Below are positions 46,882 through 58,608 of a DNA stretch of 64,000 nt, one piece after another. The notes under the pieces were generated by a model. It made no database searches and was not told the DNA's origin. It was given only the letters and a program-made list of their open reading frames with translations. This DNA comes from an uncultured Pelagibacteraceae bacterium (GTDB lineage: Bacteria > Pseudomonadota > Alphaproteobacteria > Pelagibacterales > Pelagibacteraceae), in NCBI GenBank assembly GCA_902598485.1, contig CACKBU010000002.1, positions 50,933 to 114,932 on the forward strand, given 5' to 3'. Position 1 is the stretch's first letter, and the number at the start of each line of letters is the position of its first letter. The translations under genes were made by a program, and so were the position numbers.

Positions 46882-47415
46882 TTAAATTTTATACAGTTTA
46901 GATAAATTTTTTTCAAAAAGTTGTTTTAATTTATTTTCTACTATTAATTTACTAATACTTTTTTTAGTTACCTCTTGCAAGTTTGTAGCAGGATAATTCC
47001 TTATAATTGGATTTTTTTTAATATTTATACCTATACCAGTAATTAAAAATTTTTTATCTCTAACAAATATGACTTCCTGTAAAATGCCACTAATTTTTTT
47101 TTTATCAATTAATAAGTCGTTCGGTTTTTTAAATAAAATTTTTTTACTTGTAAATGATGAGAGTAGTTTTTTGACTAAAAGACAATTGATTTTTGTTATA
47201 GCATTAATTGATAGTTTCGTTTTATTTAATTCATTGAAAAAAGAGATAAATAAATTTCCTTTTGATGATATCCATTTTCTTCCGTACTGTCCTCTACCAT
47301 TTAATTGTGTTTCAGCAACAACCATACCTAAGTTGTATTTAGTTTCTTTGATAATTCTTATTGCAGTATTGTTTGTGCTTTTAACTTTTTTAAATTTAAA
47401 TTTTTTAAATTTCAT
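46882..47415 (-). CDS. birA: Biotin-[acetyl-CoA-carboxylase] ligase, minimal form
   Basis: Attaches biotin to the carboxyl carrier protein, 177 residues. The catalytic core has KKVKSTNNTAIRI, the biotinyl-AMP loop GRGQYGRKWISSKGNLFIS near residue 40, and the lysine region KKPNDLLIDKKKISGILQE. There is no N-terminal DNA-binding domain, and the C-terminal SH3-like domain of larger family members also seems to be missing. It is therefore an enzyme only, not a repressor. It overlaps nuoN by 1 nt. Confidence 0.92.
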   Translation of the reverse strand: MKFKKFKFKKVKSTNNTAIRIIKETKYNLGMVVAETQLNGRGQYGRKWISSKGNLFISFFNELNKTKLSINAITKINCLLVKKLLSSFTSKKILFKKPNDLLIDKKKISGILQEVIFVRDKKFLITGIGINIKKNPIIRNYPATNLQEVTKKSISKLIVENKLKQLFEKNLSKLYKI

Positions 47416-48833
47416 TAAATAATATTAATTCTTGAAACAACTTCTACTAGTTGACTTGGGAATATGAAGTATAAAAGAATTAATATAGTTGAAACTGTCA
47501 GTGAAAATTTTAGCCATAAGCTATGGTCAGTGTCATATTTATCTTTTTCCTTATCAAAATACATAATTTTTATAATTCTTAGATAATAAAAAGCTGCAAC
47601 CACAGTTGATAACAACCCTACTATAGCTAAGAAATACATTGATTGTTCCAATACTGCTTTAAAAACGTAAAATTTTGCAAAGAAACCTGCTAGAGGTGGT
47701 ATGCCTGCTAAAGAAAATAGTATTGACAACAAACACAAAGATAACAATGGATGATTTTTTGATAATCCAGAGAGATCATCAATATTTTCATAATATTGAT
47801 CTTTTCTTCTTAACATTAATAGACATGAAAAAAGAGCTAAATTCATAATAACATAAATAGAAATATAAATTATCGAACTTTGAATTCCCTCATTTGATGC
47901 TGTGGCTAAACCAGCTAATGTGTAGCCAATGTGCCCTATAGAACTGTAAGCAATTAGTCTTTTAATATTAGTTTGGCCTATAGCAGCAACTGCTCCAAAA
48001 ATCATAGAAGCTATAGATAAGAAAACTATTATCATTTGCCATTGATCAATTAAATTTAAAAAAGGGACATATAAAAATCTAATAAATACAGTCAGAGCAG
48101 CTACCTTTGGTACTATTGTGAAAAACAAAGTTACAGTTGTTGGAGATCCTTCGTAAACATCAGGTGCCCACATATGGAATGGAACTGCAGAAATTTTGAA
48201 TGCTAAACCAACTAATATGAACACAATTCCAAAAGTTAAAACATATTCCTCAGAATTTAGTTGATTTGATATTATATCAAAATTAGTAGAACCTGAAAAA
48301 CCATAAACTAAAGAACATCCATATAATAAAAGTCCTGATGATAATGCACTTAAAACAAAATATTTCAAACCCGCTTCTGATGATTTTAATTGATCTCTGT
48401 TATATGTAGCTAAAACATAAAGAGCTAATGACTGTAATTCTAAGCCCATATAAAAAACAATTAAATCATTTGAGCTGATCATTACCATCATACCAAGAAT
48501 AGAACTCAAAATAAGAACAGGATATTCTATATTATATATTTTAAATGTTTTTAAATAAGTTGACGAAATAACTAAAACTATAAAACCTCCAATTAAAGTT
48601 ATAATTTTCATTAGCGAGGACATACTGTCAATCACAACACTTTCATTAAACAAAGTTTCTCTAGTTACAGAGAAAGTTTCATTGATTGTTATTATTGTTG
48701 TAATTAAGATTGCAAACAAAGATAAATTGAACGTAATTTTAGAACTGTCATTTTTGAACACACCTAAAATAAGTAGAAACATAATTGATAGAGAAATAAA
48801 AATTTCAGGTAATATTAAATTTAAATTTTCCAT
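47415..48833 (-). CDS. nuoN: NADH dehydrogenase I subunit N
   Basis: Antiporter-like proton-pumping subunit of complex I, 472 residues, about fourteen membrane helices. The conserved core shows YMGLELQSLALYVLATY, SSEAGLKYFVLSALSSGLLLYG, FKISAVPFHMWAPDVYEGSPT and IKRLIAYSSIGHIGYTLAG. It is the last nuo gene of the operon and is followed with a 1-nt overlap by birA. It starts 1 nt after nuoM. Confidence 0.97.
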   Translation of the reverse strand: MENLNLILPEIFISLSIMFLLILGVFKNDSSKITFNLSLFAILITTIITINETFSVTRETLFNESVVIDSMSSLMKIITLIGGFIVLVISSTYLKTFKIYNIEYPVLILSSILGMMVMISSNDLIVFYMGLELQSLALYVLATYNRDQLKSSEAGLKYFVLSALSSGLLLYGCSLVYGFSGSTNFDIISNQLNSEEYVLTFGIVFILVGLAFKISAVPFHMWAPDVYEGSPTTVTLFFTIVPKVAALTVFIRFLYVPFLNLIDQWQMIIVFLSIASMIFGAVAAIGQTNIKRLIAYSSIGHIGYTLAGLATASNEGIQSSIIYISIYVIMNLALFSCLLMLRRKDQYYENIDDLSGLSKNHPLLSLCLLSILFSLAGIPPLAGFFAKFYVFKAVLEQSMYFLAIVGLLSTVVAAFYYLRIIKIMYFDKEKDKYDTDHSLWLKFSLTVSTILILLYFIFPSQLVEVVSRINII

Positions 48834-48834
48834 A

Positions 48835-50316
48835 TTATTTACTGGCTATATTTGTGTTATGCATATTAATTAAATCAGTAACAGAAACTTCAATAGTGTT
48901 GATTAATGGATCGGGATAAAAACCAAAAAATAAGATTGGTACAGCTAAACAAGATAAAATAAAATATTCAGATCTATTTAAATCTAAAATTTTTTTAAGA
49001 TTTTCATTAAGTAATTTTCCAAATACTACTCTTTTATAGAGCCATAACATGTATGCAGCTCCTAAAATTACTCCAATACTTGCTATAACAGCTACTAAAA
49101 AATTATCCTTGAAAGCTCCCATTAATATTAAAAACTCACCAATAAATCCACTTGTTCCAGGTAAACCAAGAGAGGCTAAAGCAAATAACATGAACAATAC
49201 TGAATATTTTGGAATTACAGAAACTAGTCCACCATACGTACTTATCAATCTAGAATGCATTCTGTCATAAACTACACCAACAGTTAAAAATAAAGCTGCT
49301 GAAACTAAGCCATGGCTTATCATTTGAATTATACTTCCTTCAATTCCTTGTTGCTGTAAAGTGAATATACCCAAAGTTACAAAGCCCATATGCGCAACTG
49401 AAGAATAAGCAATTAACTTTTTCATATCTTCCTGCATTAAAGCTATCAGTGAAGTAAATATGATTGCTATAACACTCAAGGTGTAAATTAATGGTGTAAA
49501 TACCTCTGATGCAACCGGGAAAAGACCTAAAGAAAATCTTATAAAACCATATCCAGCCATCTTTAACAAAATTGCGGCTAATAATACAGATCCTGCTGTA
49601 GGAGCCTCAACGTGAGCATCTGGTAACCATGTATGAACTGGCCACATAGGTGTTTTAACAGCAAATGAACTAAAAAATGCTAACCACAATAAATTTTGAT
49701 ATTTAACATCAATTCCAATTTCGTATAGTTGAACCACGTCGGTTGTTCCTGTAATCCAATAAATTGAAATTATTGCAACCAACATCAAAACAGAACCTAG
49801 TAATGTATATAAAAAAAATTTGAAAGCTGAATATACTCTTCTTGCTCCTCCCCAAATACCAATAATTAAAAACATTGGGATTAATCCAGCTTCAAAAAAT
49901 AAATAAAATACAACTAAATCAAGTGCACAGAAAACACCAATCATGAAACTTTCCATGATTAGAATTGCAATTAAAAAATCTCTTAATCTATTTTTAACAG
50001 AATTATTTACAGATATTATACAAAGGGGAGTTATGAATGTTGTTAATATTATAAATAAAATTGAAATACCATCAACTCCAACTTTATAATTAATAAATCC
50101 TTCAATCCATTTTCTATCTTCTACAAATTGAAAACTAGACGTTGATTGGTCAAAAAAAATCCAAAGATAAATCGAAATTAAAAAATTAACTACAGTTGTA
50201 AATAAAGAGACATATTTAGCAGTTAAATTATTTCCTTCTTTATCTTTGGTAAAAAATAAAAATAAAGCACCAACTATTGGTAATAATATTAAAGATGAAA
50301 GAATAGGAAAATTCAT
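48835..50316 (-). CDS. nuoM: NADH dehydrogenase I subunit M
   Basis: Antiporter-like proton-pumping subunit, 493 residues, polytopic. The family motifs are YKVGVDGISILFI, FYLFFEAGLIPMFLIIGIWGG, the TPMWPVHTWLPDAHVEAPTAGSV block and MKKLIAYSSVAHMGFVTLG. It shares one base with nuoL and lies 1 nt upstream of nuoN. The glutamate in FFEAGLIP and the lysine of MKKLIAY mark the conserved proton-path residues. Confidence 0.97.
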   Translation of the reverse strand: MNFPILSSLILLPIVGALFLFFTKDKEGNNLTAKYVSLFTTVVNFLISIYLWIFFDQSTSSFQFVEDRKWIEGFINYKVGVDGISILFIILTTFITPLCIISVNNSVKNRLRDFLIAILIMESFMIGVFCALDLVVFYLFFEAGLIPMFLIIGIWGGARRVYSAFKFFLYTLLGSVLMLVAIISIYWITGTTDVVQLYEIGIDVKYQNLLWLAFFSSFAVKTPMWPVHTWLPDAHVEAPTAGSVLLAAILLKMAGYGFIRFSLGLFPVASEVFTPLIYTLSVIAIIFTSLIALMQEDMKKLIAYSSVAHMGFVTLGIFTLQQQGIEGSIIQMISHGLVSAALFLTVGVVYDRMHSRLISTYGGLVSVIPKYSVLFMLFALASLGLPGTSGFIGEFLILMGAFKDNFLVAVIASIGVILGAAYMLWLYKRVVFGKLLNENLKKILDLNRSEYFILSCLAVPILFFGFYPDPLINTIEVSVTDLINMHNTNIASK

Positions 50317-52226
50317 TATTTAACTATTAAAAAAGTTAGTAAAGCAGAGAAACCTAATAACATTACAAATGCATATTGATAGATAAAACCACTTTGAAAT
50401 TTAGTTGCTTTAATTGAACATTTTTTTATAAAAGAAGAAATTCCATCAGGACCAAAACCATCAATTATAGTTCCATCACAAAATTTCCACAAAAATAGAC
50501 CTAGTTTTTTTAAGGATTTAATAAACAACACATCGTACAACTCGTCAAAATACCATTTATTAACTAAAAAATTATACAAAGGTTTGTTCATAGAAACTAT
50601 TGAATTAGGTAACTCTTTGTTTTTTACAAATAAGTAATAAGCAATGGGAATAGATAATATAACTAAACAAGGTGTTAAAAGTAAAAACCATAAAGGTGGA
50701 TGTTCAGAGCTTAAAGGCTCTAAAAACATAATAGAATCTGCCCAGAATAAATTCTCACCATAACCAATAAATAATCCTTTAAATAGAAAACCAGCAAATA
50801 CAGCTCCTATTGAAAGAATAAATAAAGGAACAAGCATTACTAATGGAGACTCATGTGTTTCCTCTATCTTGATCTCTTTATTATTATACTCTCCATGGAA
50901 AGTTTTAAATATCAATCTCCAAGAATAAACAGATGTTAAAAATGCTGTAATTATCCCAATCCCAGCTGCATAATAACCAGTGGTATTACCTTTTAAATAC
51001 GCAAATTCTATAATTGCATCTTTAGAATAAAATCCTGATAAAAATGGAAAACCTGTTAAAGCAAGTGTTCCAATAATCATTAAAGCATAAGTGTATGGTA
51101 ATTTTTTCCACACTCCACCCATATTATTGATATTTTGCTCATCTTTAAATGCGTGGATTACTGAACCAGATCCTAAAAATAATAAAGCTTTGAAAAATGC
51201 ATGAGTAAATAAGTGAAACATAGCAACATTGTATGCACCTACTCCAGCTGCAAAAAACATATAACCAAGTTGACTACATGTAGAATAAGCAATGATTTTT
51301 TTTATATCTGTTTGAACTAGAGCAACAGTTGCTGCAAAGAATGCAGTGGTCATTCCAACAATAGTTATAAAACTTAGTATTAATGGTGAATATTCATAAA
51401 TCGGGGAACACCTTACTACTAAGAAAACGCCAGCTGTTACCATCGTTGCTGCATGGATTAATGCAGAGACTGGAGTTGGACCCTCCATCGCATCTGGTAG
51501 CCAAGTATGTAATAATATCTGCGCAGATTTACCCATTGCTCCGATAAATAAGAGTAAACAAATTAAATCTATTGCTTTAACTTCAAAACCTAAAAATGGT
51601 AAGTTTTTATCTACAACTGTTGGAATTTGTTGAAAAACTTCTGAGTAATTAACACTTCCAAATAAATAAAATATTAAGAATATTCCTAGAGCAAAACCAA
51701 AATCGCCGACTCTGTTTACAACAAATGCTTTTATGGCTGCAGCATTTGCACTTTCTTTTTTAAACCAGAAACCAATAAGGAAGTAAGAACATAATCCGAC
51801 ACCTTCCCAACCAAAAAATAATTGAATAAAATTATCTGAAGTTACAAGCATCAACATCGCAAATGTGAACAATGATAAATAAGCCATAAATCTTGGCTTA
51901 TGAGGGTCATGAGACATATAACCAATTGAGTAGATATGTACTAAAGCAGATACAGAAGTTACAACTACTAACATTACTGCTGATAAAGGATCAATTAACA
52001 TTGACCAATTTACATCAAGTGACCCAGAGCTTATCCAGGTTGCTATAACAATATTTTCTTCGTATTGATTTACAATTACTTGATAAAGAACATAAATTGA
52101 TAAAAATGCAGAAATAGAAACTAAAACACTTGTTACTATTTCTGAGTTTCTATCACCGATATATCTTCCAAAAAAACCAGAGATAATTGAAGCAATAAGT
52201 GGAAGAAATATAATTGATAGTTCCAT
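50316..52226 (-). CDS. nuoL: NADH dehydrogenase I subunit L
   Basis: Largest antiporter-like subunit of complex I with the long lateral helix, 636 residues. Motifs include WSMLIDPLSAVMLVVVT, FFGWEGVGLCSYFLIGFW, LLHTWLPDAMEGPTPVSALIHAATMVTAG, the KKIIAYSTCSQLGYM block and THAFFKALLFLGSG. A C-terminal membrane helix (MLLGFSALLTFLIV) closes it. It starts 2 nt after nuoK. Confidence 0.98.
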   Translation of the reverse strand: MELSIIFLPLIASIISGFFGRYIGDRNSEIVTSVLVSISAFLSIYVLYQVIVNQYEENIVIATWISSGSLDVNWSMLIDPLSAVMLVVVTSVSALVHIYSIGYMSHDPHKPRFMAYLSLFTFAMLMLVTSDNFIQLFFGWEGVGLCSYFLIGFWFKKESANAAAIKAFVVNRVGDFGFALGIFLIFYLFGSVNYSEVFQQIPTVVDKNLPFLGFEVKAIDLICLLLFIGAMGKSAQILLHTWLPDAMEGPTPVSALIHAATMVTAGVFLVVRCSPIYEYSPLILSFITIVGMTTAFFAATVALVQTDIKKIIAYSTCSQLGYMFFAAGVGAYNVAMFHLFTHAFFKALLFLGSGSVIHAFKDEQNINNMGGVWKKLPYTYALMIIGTLALTGFPFLSGFYSKDAIIEFAYLKGNTTGYYAAGIGIITAFLTSVYSWRLIFKTFHGEYNNKEIKIEETHESPLVMLVPLFILSIGAVFAGFLFKGLFIGYGENLFWADSIMFLEPLSSEHPPLWFLLLTPCLVILSIPIAYYLFVKNKELPNSIVSMNKPLYNFLVNKWYFDELYDVLFIKSLKKLGLFLWKFCDGTIIDGFGPDGISSFIKKCSIKATKFQSGFIYQYAFVMLLGFSALLTFLIVK

Positions 52227-52228
52227 GA

Positions 52229-52540
52229 TTATCCTTTCAACTTATCAATTTCTTCAACTCGTATTGTTCCAGAATTTCTGAAGTAGACAACAATGATTGC
52301 TAATCCTATAGCTGCTTCTGCAGCTGCAACAGTAAGAATAAATAAAGTAAAGACTTGTCCTGCCAAATCTCCTAAATAAATAGAAAAAGCAACTAAATTG
52401 ATATTTACAGCTAGTAATATCAATTCAATACTCATTAAAATGACAATAATATTCTTCCTATTAAGGAATATACCAATTACTCCAATTGAAAATATCACTG
52501 CTCCTAAAGTTAAATAATGTCCTAAACCTATATCAATCAT
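52229..52540 (-). CDS. nuoK: NADH dehydrogenase I subunit K
   Basis: Small membrane subunit of complex I with three helices, 103 residues. It begins [19 protein letters not shown]; the conserved buried glutamates fall in [13 protein letters not shown] and [13 protein letters not shown]. It overlaps nuoJ by 8 nt and is followed by nuoL after 2 nt. Length and motif match the family. Confidence 0.97.
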   Translation of the reverse strand: MIDIGLGHYLTLGAVIFSIGVIGIFLNRKNIIVILMSIELILLAVNINLVAFSIYLGDLAGQVFTLFILTVAAAEAAIGLAIIVVYFRNSGTIRVEEIDKLKG

Positions 52541-53165
52541 CTATTTTAACCCCTTTATTACTCTGAACTTCTAACACCTCAACACCTTCTGCTCTTTCTC
52601 TAGATATTTGCTTGATATAACTTTGTCTTTTTAAACCTGATCTTTGTCTAAATGTTAATACAATAGCCCCAACCATAGCTACTAACAGGATCATTCCACT
52701 TATTTGAAACACATGAATATAATCTGTGTATAAAATCTGTCCTAATGAGTGAGTATTGCTAATGCTTGTTTGAGCAATTGAATTATTAATATCAAAAATT
52801 TCAGGTTTATATTTCCAACCACCAATTACAATTATTACTTCAACGAATATAAGAGTACTGATAATTAATCCTACCGGGATATGTTTGGAACTTTGTTGAC
52901 CTGCAAACCATTGATTTTTTTGTTGGGCGACGTTTAACATCATAACAACAAATAAAAACAGAACTGCAACAGCGCCAACATAAACGATTAGCATTATCAT
53001 TCCCAAAAATTCAGCACCAATCATTATGAAAAGACAAGAGATACTTATGAAATCAAGAATTAAGAAAAATACCGAGTGAACAGTATTTTTAGAAGCTGTT
53101 ACCATTATAGCTGAAACGACAGCAATTACAGAAAATGTATAAAAAAAAATAGCGTGTGCAATCAT
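52533..53165 (-). CDS. nuoJ: NADH dehydrogenase I subunit J
   Basis: Membrane subunit of complex I, 210 residues with five helices. Features are [21 protein letters not shown], the [27 protein letters not shown] segment with the bulged helix typical of NuoJ, and a polar C-terminal tail of about 35 residues. It overlaps nuoK by 8 nt and follows nuoI by 2 nt. Confidence 0.96.
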   Translation of the reverse strand: MIAHAIFFYTFSVIAVVSAIMVTASKNTVHSVFFLILDFISISCLFIMIGAEFLGMIMLIVYVGAVAVLFLFVVMMLNVAQQKNQWFAGQQSSKHIPVGLIISTLIFVEVIIVIGGWKYKPEIFDINNSIAQTSISNTHSLGQILYTDYIHVFQISGMILLVAMVGAIVLTFRQRSGLKRQSYIKQISRERAEGVEVLEVQSNKGVKIDD

Positions 53166-53167
53166 TT

Positions 53168-53653
53168 TTATCTATGGATATTGTCAGCTTTAATATTAGC
53201 CTCCAAAACATTCTCCCATCTATCACCATTCTCTAATAACTTTTCTTTAGTGTAATAAAGTTCTTCTCTTGTTTCCGTTGAAAACTCAAAATTTGGACCT
53301 TGTACTATTGCATCTACTGGGCAAGATTCTTCACATAAACCGCAATAAATACACTTCATCATATCAATATCGTAACGTGTTGTTTTTCTACTTCCATCTT
53401 CTCTTTCAGCTGACTCGATTGTTATTGCCTGTGCTGGGCAAACTGCTTCACATAATTTACAAGCAATACATCTTTCTTCTCCGTTTGGATATCTTCTCAA
53501 AGCATGCTCACCTCTAAAACGGGGACTAATTTTACCTTTTTCAAATGGGTAATTAATTGTTTTTTTTGATTTAAATAATTCTTTTATAGCAATTAACAAG
53601 CCACCAATGAAGTCTGTCATCAATATAGTTTTAAAAAATCTTGATATCTTCAT
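53168..53653 (-). CDS. nuoI: NADH dehydrogenase I subunit I (2 x 4Fe-4S)
   Basis: Electron-transfer subunit carrying clusters N6a and N6b, 161 residues, peripheral arm. Two ferredoxin motifs are intact: [12 protein letters not shown] near residue 62 and [12 protein letters not shown] near residue 101. The N-terminal amphipathic region and [17 protein letters not shown] block are standard. It starts 2 nt after nuoH and precedes nuoJ by 2 nt. Confidence 0.98.
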   Translation of the reverse strand: MKISRFFKTILMTDFIGGLLIAIKELFKSKKTINYPFEKGKISPRFRGEHALRRYPNGEERCIACKLCEAVCPAQAITIESAEREDGSRKTTRYDIDMMKCIYCGLCEESCPVDAIVQGPNFEFSTETREELYYTKEKLLENGDRWENVLEANIKADNIHR

Positions 53654-53655
53654 TA

Positions 53656-54654
53656 TTAATTCACAGGTAAAAGGTTAAAATAAAACAAATAGCTAGCTGT
53701 TAATACCACCCAAATTAAAGAAAGAGGAAGAAAAACTTTCCAACCAAGTCTCATTAATTGGTCATATCTATATCTAGGTACTATCGCCTTAACTAAAGCA
53801 AAAAGAATGAATAAAAGAAGAATTTTTAATATTAACCATATTGCACCTGGCACTAACGTAAATGGATAAACATCAATTGGGGACATCCAGCCACCTAAAA
53901 ATAATATTGCTCCCATTGCACACATCAATAAAATATTTGCATACTCACCCAACCAAAACATTGCATACATCATTCCTGAATATTCGGTTTGATAACCGGC
54001 AACCAACTCTGCTTCTGCTTCAGGTAAATCAAAAGGAGGTCTATTCGTTTCAGCTAAAGCAGAAATAAAAAATATTACAAACATTGGAAATAATGGAATT
54101 ACAAACCACATATTTTGTTGAGCAATAACAATATCGTTTAAATTCAATGAACCAACACAAAGTAAAACATTGATAATTATTACACCAATTGAAACCTCAT
54201 AGGACACCATTTGAGCAGCAGAACGAATTGCTCCAAGAAAAGGATACTTGGAATTTGATGCCCATCCACCCATTATTATTCCATAAACACCTAGTGAAGA
54301 AACAGCAAATAAGTAAAGAATGCCAACATTAATATCAGCCAAAACCTGAGTTGCGCTAAATGGAATTACAGCCCATGCGATCAAAGCTAAAGTCATCGTG
54401 ACTATAGGAGCTAGTATAAAAATTACTTTATTTGAGCTTGATGGAATAATGATTTCTTTGAATATATATTTTAAAGCATCAGCTAAAGATTGTAATAAAC
54501 CAAACGGACCAACAACGTTGGGTCCTTGTCTTTTTTGAACAAAAGCCCAAACTCTTCTATCAAGCCAAACAATCATTGCTACAGAAACAAGAACAGGAAT
54601 TAGTAAGAATAAAATCTTATAAACTTCATGAAAAACTATATTCAAGTATTCCAT
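53656..54654 (-). CDS. nuoH: NADH dehydrogenase I subunit H
   Basis: Membrane subunit forming the quinone chamber of complex I, 332 residues with eight helices. Signatures are [58 protein letters not shown] sequence near residue 130, [28 protein letters not shown] sequence near residue 205, and [13 protein letters not shown]. It starts 1 nt after the nuoG stop. Confidence 0.98.
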   Translation of the reverse strand: MEYLNIVFHEVYKILFLLIPVLVSVAMIVWLDRRVWAFVQKRQGPNVVGPFGLLQSLADALKYIFKEIIIPSSSNKVIFILAPIVTMTLALIAWAVIPFSATQVLADINVGILYLFAVSSLGVYGIIMGGWASNSKYPFLGAIRSAAQMVSYEVSIGVIIINVLLCVGSLNLNDIVIAQQNMWFVIPLFPMFVIFFISALAETNRPPFDLPEAEAELVAGYQTEYSGMMYAMFWLGEYANILLMCAMGAILFLGGWMSPIDVYPFTLVPGAIWLILKILLLFILFALVKAIVPRYRYDQLMRLGWKVFLPLSLIWVVLTASYLFYFNLLPVN

Positions 54655-54655
54655 A

Positions 54656-56683
54656 TTAACCTTCTGTACCTGTTGATTTTAGATTTAATTTTGAGTTATT
54701 ACATTGAACCATTGTTTTTGATGATCTAGCAATAACATTTGAAAAATAATAGTCTTTTACTTTGATTGTTAAAATTTCATTTTGAAACTCATTTGTAGAA
54801 TTATTAATGTCATTTAATTGTTTTTCCTTTTGTAAATTTAAATAATTAAACATACTGCTTTCTAATTCATCTTTGTCATTAAATAATTTTCTATTATTCA
54901 TAAATTCAGCAAGTTCGTTAATTATTTGCCAATCTTCTTTTGCCTCACCTGGTGGATATGACGCTTTGAAGGCTTTTTGAATTTTTCCTTCTAAATTAGT
55001 GAAATATCCATCTTGTTCTGTATAAGCAGCGCCTGGTAAAATAATATCTGCAGACTCAGCACCTCTGTCACCATGGCTACCTTGATAAATTATGAATTCA
55101 TTTCTTTTATCAAATTCTAAATTGTCTTGACCTATAAGATAAACAATATCAAATTTATGCTCTTTTAAATCTCTAATTAAATTATTTTCATTATTAATTA
55201 TTCCAAGATCAAAATTTCCTACTGATGCTGCATCAGTTGATAAAATATTTAAAGAGTTCCATTCATCAGAAATTTTATTATTTTTTGATAAAAATTCTTT
55301 TGTTTTATTAAATAAAAATTCTGAAGATTTCAATCTAAGCAGAGACTCACCAATAATAATCATTGGTTTTTTTGAATTAACAATTTCTTTAGATATATCA
55401 TGATTTCCTTCAAGAATATTATTTAAAGTTTGAGTTTGACCATCTAAACTTTGATAAGGATAAGTTAAATCACCAACATCATTAAGTGAAATTATTTTTG
55501 TATTGTTGCTTAAGTAAGCTTTTCTAATTCTAGCATTTAAAATAGTTGCTTCATATCTAGGGTTTGCACCTGCTATAAAAATTAAATCTGCTTCTTCAAT
55601 GCCATTTATAGAAGAATTAAATAAATAGTTCTCTCTTTTTGAATTATTTATAAATCTGTTATCAGATCTTGATTCGTAATTTTTAGTATCAATTGTTCGA
55701 TCAAATAATTCTTTAAAGATATAACTGGTCTCCATATTAGTTAAATCCCCAACAAAACCACATATTTTTTCTTTTGATGTGTTTTCAAATTTAGATTTAA
55801 TAATTTTATACACTTCATCCCATGAGGCTTTTTCAAACTTGCCGTTGTATTTAATAAATGGAGTATCTAATCTTTGATGTAGAAGACCATCACAAGCATA
55901 TCTAGTTTTGTCTGAGATCCATTCCTCATTAATATCTTCATTTATAATTGGAAGTACTCTTTTGACTTCCCAATCATATGTATCTACTCTTACATTTGAT
56001 CCAATTGCATCCATTACATCAATTGTTTCTGTTTTCTTTAGTTCCCATGGTCTAGCTTCAAATACATAAGGTTTTGATGTTAGGGCCCCTACTGGACATA
56101 AATCTACAACGTTAGCAGACAATTCAGATTGCATTGATTGCTCTAGATAGGTTGTAATTTGCATATCTTCACCTCTTCCAATAGCGCCAAGCTCTGGAAC
56201 TCCCGCAACCTCTGTTGCAAATCTCACACATCTCGTACAGTGAATACATCTTGTCATTTGAGTTTTAATCAATGGTCCCATATTTTTTTCAGGAACAGCT
56301 CTTTTATTTTCTTTAAATCTTGATTTGTCTACCCCATAGTACATTGATTGATCTTGAAGATCGCATTCACCACCTTGATCACACACTGGACAATCTAAGG
56401 GATGGTTTGCTAATAAAAATTCCATTACTCCCTTACGAGCTTTTTCTACTAAAGCAGTATTTGTTTTAATATTCATGCCCTCTGCAGCTGGCATGGCGCA
56501 TGAAGCAATTGGTTTAGGAGATTTTTCCATTTCAACTAAACACATTCTACAATTACCTGCTATCGATAATTTTTCATGGTAACAAAATCTTGGTATTTCC
56601 ACTCCAGCTTTTTCACAAGCTTGAAGGACAGTTAAACCTTCTTCAACTTCAACTTCGATTTCATTTACTTTTAATTTAAGCAT
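54656..56683 (-). CDS. nuoG: NADH dehydrogenase I subunit G
   Basis: Large iron-sulfur subunit of complex I, 675 residues. A 2Fe-2S ferredoxin domain ([15 protein letters not shown], residues about 34-48) is followed by the [18 protein letters not shown] cluster N4/N5 region, and [10 protein letters not shown] near residue 142. A molybdopterin-oxidoreductase-like domain without cofactor function completes it. It overlaps nuoF by 8 nt and lies 1 nt before nuoH. Confidence 0.97.
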   Translation of the reverse strand: MLKLKVNEIEVEVEEGLTVLQACEKAGVEIPRFCYHEKLSIAGNCRMCLVEMEKSPKPIASCAMPAAEGMNIKTNTALVEKARKGVMEFLLANHPLDCPVCDQGGECDLQDQSMYYGVDKSRFKENKRAVPEKNMGPLIKTQMTRCIHCTRCVRFATEVAGVPELGAIGRGEDMQITTYLEQSMQSELSANVVDLCPVGALTSKPYVFEARPWELKKTETIDVMDAIGSNVRVDTYDWEVKRVLPIINEDINEEWISDKTRYACDGLLHQRLDTPFIKYNGKFEKASWDEVYKIIKSKFENTSKEKICGFVGDLTNMETSYIFKELFDRTIDTKNYESRSDNRFINNSKRENYLFNSSINGIEEADLIFIAGANPRYEATILNARIRKAYLSNNTKIISLNDVGDLTYPYQSLDGQTQTLNNILEGNHDISKEIVNSKKPMIIIGESLLRLKSSEFLFNKTKEFLSKNNKISDEWNSLNILSTDAASVGNFDLGIINNENNLIRDLKEHKFDIVYLIGQDNLEFDKRNEFIIYQGSHGDRGAESADIILPGAAYTEQDGYFTNLEGKIQKAFKASYPPGEAKEDWQIINELAEFMNNRKLFNDKDELESSMFNYLNLQKEKQLNDINNSTNEFQNEILTIKVKDYYFSNVIARSSKTMVQCNNSKLNLKSTGTEG

Positions 56684-58007
56684 TTTTTTTATCTAATAAA
56701 TGTTGATCTACTAAATATGGAATATTGTTTTTCTTTTGAACAATAGGATCCAAATTATTTCTTTTCTCAATTTCTTTTTTAAAATGTCTAAGTAATCCTT
56801 GAACTGGCCAGGATGAACCTTCCCCAAATGCACAAATAGTGTGTCCTGCTATTTGATTTGTAACATCTCCTAGCATGTCCACCTCATCTTTGGTTGCATC
56901 TCCTTTTGCCATTCTCTCAAGCATTCTCCACATCCAACCAGAACCTTCTCTACATGGTGTACATTGTCCACAACTTTCATGTTTATAAAATCTTGCTATT
57001 CTTGCCATGCATTTAATTATGTCTTGATCTTTATTAATGACAACTATGCCTGCTGTTCCTAAACCACTTTTCTCAGCCATAAGTGAGTCAAAATCCATAG
57101 TTAATGTTTCACATTTCTCTTTTGGAATTAGAGGCATTGAAGAACCTCCAGGTATTACAGCCTGTAAATTTTCCCATCCACCAATTACCCCACCAGCATG
57201 AATTTCAATTAATTCTTTTAAAGGAATGTTCATTTCTTCCTCAACATTGCAGGGTGTATTTACATTTCCAGATATACAAAATATTTTTGTCCCTGTATTT
57301 TTTTCTCTTCCAAGAGAAGCAAACCATTTTCCACCTCTTCTAAGAATTGTTGGGACTACAGCTATAGTTTCTACGTTATTAATAATTGTTGGACATCCAT
57401 AAAGACCAATCAAAGCAGGGAATGGTGGTTTTAATCTTGGTTGTCCTTTTTTACCTTCGATACTTTCTAATAAAGCTGTTTCCTCTCCACAAATATATGC
57501 ACCAGCACCATAATGAATATAAATATCTAAATCCCAACCAGTACCTGCTGCATTTTTACCTAAGAGTCTTTTCTCATAAGCTTCATCTATTGCTGCTTGA
57601 AGTTTTTGACCATCAACAAAATATTCTCCTCTTATGTAAATATAACAAATATGTGCTTGAACTGCATAGGATGCTATTAAACAACCTTCTATTAACTTGT
57701 GAGGTTCAAATCTTAAAATATCTCTATCTTTACAAGTCCCTGGTTCAGACTCATCACCGTTAATAACTAAGTAATGTGGTCTGGATCCAACTTCTTTTGG
57801 TGCAAATGACCATTTTAAACCTGTAGGAAATCCTGCCCCACCTCTACCTCTTAATTGAGACTCTTTAATTTCATTAATTATCCAGTCTCTTCCTTTGTCA
57901 GTAATTTCTTTTGTATTTACCCAATCACCTCTCTCTTGTGATGAAGTTACATCTGTACCTTTATCATTATATAAATTTTGAAAAATTCTATCTTGATCTT
58001 TAAGCAT
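56676..58007 (-). CDS. nuoF: NADH dehydrogenase I subunit F
   Basis: NADH- and FMN-binding subunit, 443 residues. The NADH site is [15 protein letters not shown] near residue 54; the FMN region is [15 protein letters not shown] and [19 protein letters not shown]; cluster N3 cysteines lie in [12 protein letters not shown] near residue 345. It overlaps nuoE and nuoG by 8 nt each. The long open frames on the opposite strand (57104-57343, 57386-57763) are shadows. Confidence 0.98.
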   Translation of the reverse strand: MLKDQDRIFQNLYNDKGTDVTSSQERGDWVNTKEITDKGRDWIINEIKESQLRGRGGAGFPTGLKWSFAPKEVGSRPHYLVINGDESEPGTCKDRDILRFEPHKLIEGCLIASYAVQAHICYIYIRGEYFVDGQKLQAAIDEAYEKRLLGKNAAGTGWDLDIYIHYGAGAYICGEETALLESIEGKKGQPRLKPPFPALIGLYGCPTIINNVETIAVVPTILRRGGKWFASLGREKNTGTKIFCISGNVNTPCNVEEEMNIPLKELIEIHAGGVIGGWENLQAVIPGGSSMPLIPKEKCETLTMDFDSLMAEKSGLGTAGIVVINKDQDIIKCMARIARFYKHESCGQCTPCREGSGWMWRMLERMAKGDATKDEVDMLGDVTNQIAGHTICAFGEGSSWPVQGLLRHFKKEIEKRNNLDPIVQKKNNIPYLVDQHLLDKKNA

Positions 58008-58608
58008 TTTTTACATCCATTAAGGTTTTCCTGTTATTTTCTGGTTCGTTATTTACTCTTCCTCTATATGAACCAGGTTTTGGGGTTTCTCCATTTAAAA
58101 TTTTATCTAAAATATCTAAAGTTTTTTGTTTGTCTAAATCTTCGTAATAGTCGTCATTAATTTGCATCATTGGAGCATTGACACATGCTCCCAAACATTC
58201 AACTTCCATCCATGAACAGCTTTTATCATTAGATAATTCACACTCATTTTCAGAAATTTTTTCCTTGCATGCCTCAACTAATTTATTTGCACCTCTTATC
58301 ATACATGGTGTTGTTGTGCATACTTGAACAAAGTATTTGCCTACAGGGGCCAAATTATACATTGTATAAAAAGTAGCTACCTCATAAACTTTAATATAAG
58401 GCATGTCTAAAAATTTAGCGATGTACTTCATTGCAGCTAATGGTATCCAATTATTATTTTGTTTTTGAGCTATATATAGTAAGGCCATTACAGCACTTTG
58501 CTGTTTACCTTCGGGATATTTTGCAACAATAACATTTGCTGCTTCTAATGATGAAGCATTAAATTCAAAACTTTCTGGCTGATCTTTTGCAGGTCTTCTT
58601 AAACTCAT
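58000..58608 (-). CDS. nuoE: NADH dehydrogenase I subunit E
   Basis: 2Fe-2S thioredoxin-like subunit carrying cluster N1a, 202 residues. The four cysteine ligands are in [13 protein letters not shown] and [12 protein letters not shown]. The helical N-terminus has [21 protein letters not shown] and [14 protein letters not shown]. It overlaps nuoD by 4 nt and nuoF by 8 nt. A polar C-terminal tail ([17 protein letters not shown]) is typical of alphaproteobacterial members. Confidence 0.97.
   Translation of the reverse strand: MSLRRPAKDQPESFEFNASSLEAANVIVAKYPEGKQQSAVMALLYIAQKQNNNWIPLAAMKYIAKFLDMPYIKVYEVATFYTMYNLAPVGKYFVQVCTTTPCMIRGANKLVEACKEKISENECELSNDKSCSWMEVECLGACVNAPMMQINDDYYEDLDKQKTLDILDKILNGETPKPGSYRGRVNNEPENNRKTLMDVKNA

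Noticed and set aside
57386..57763. 125-codon open frame on the plus strand inside nuoF
   Set aside because: It is wholly antisense to a well-conserved complex I gene, has no recognisable motif, and its composition mirrors nuoF. It is a shadow frame.
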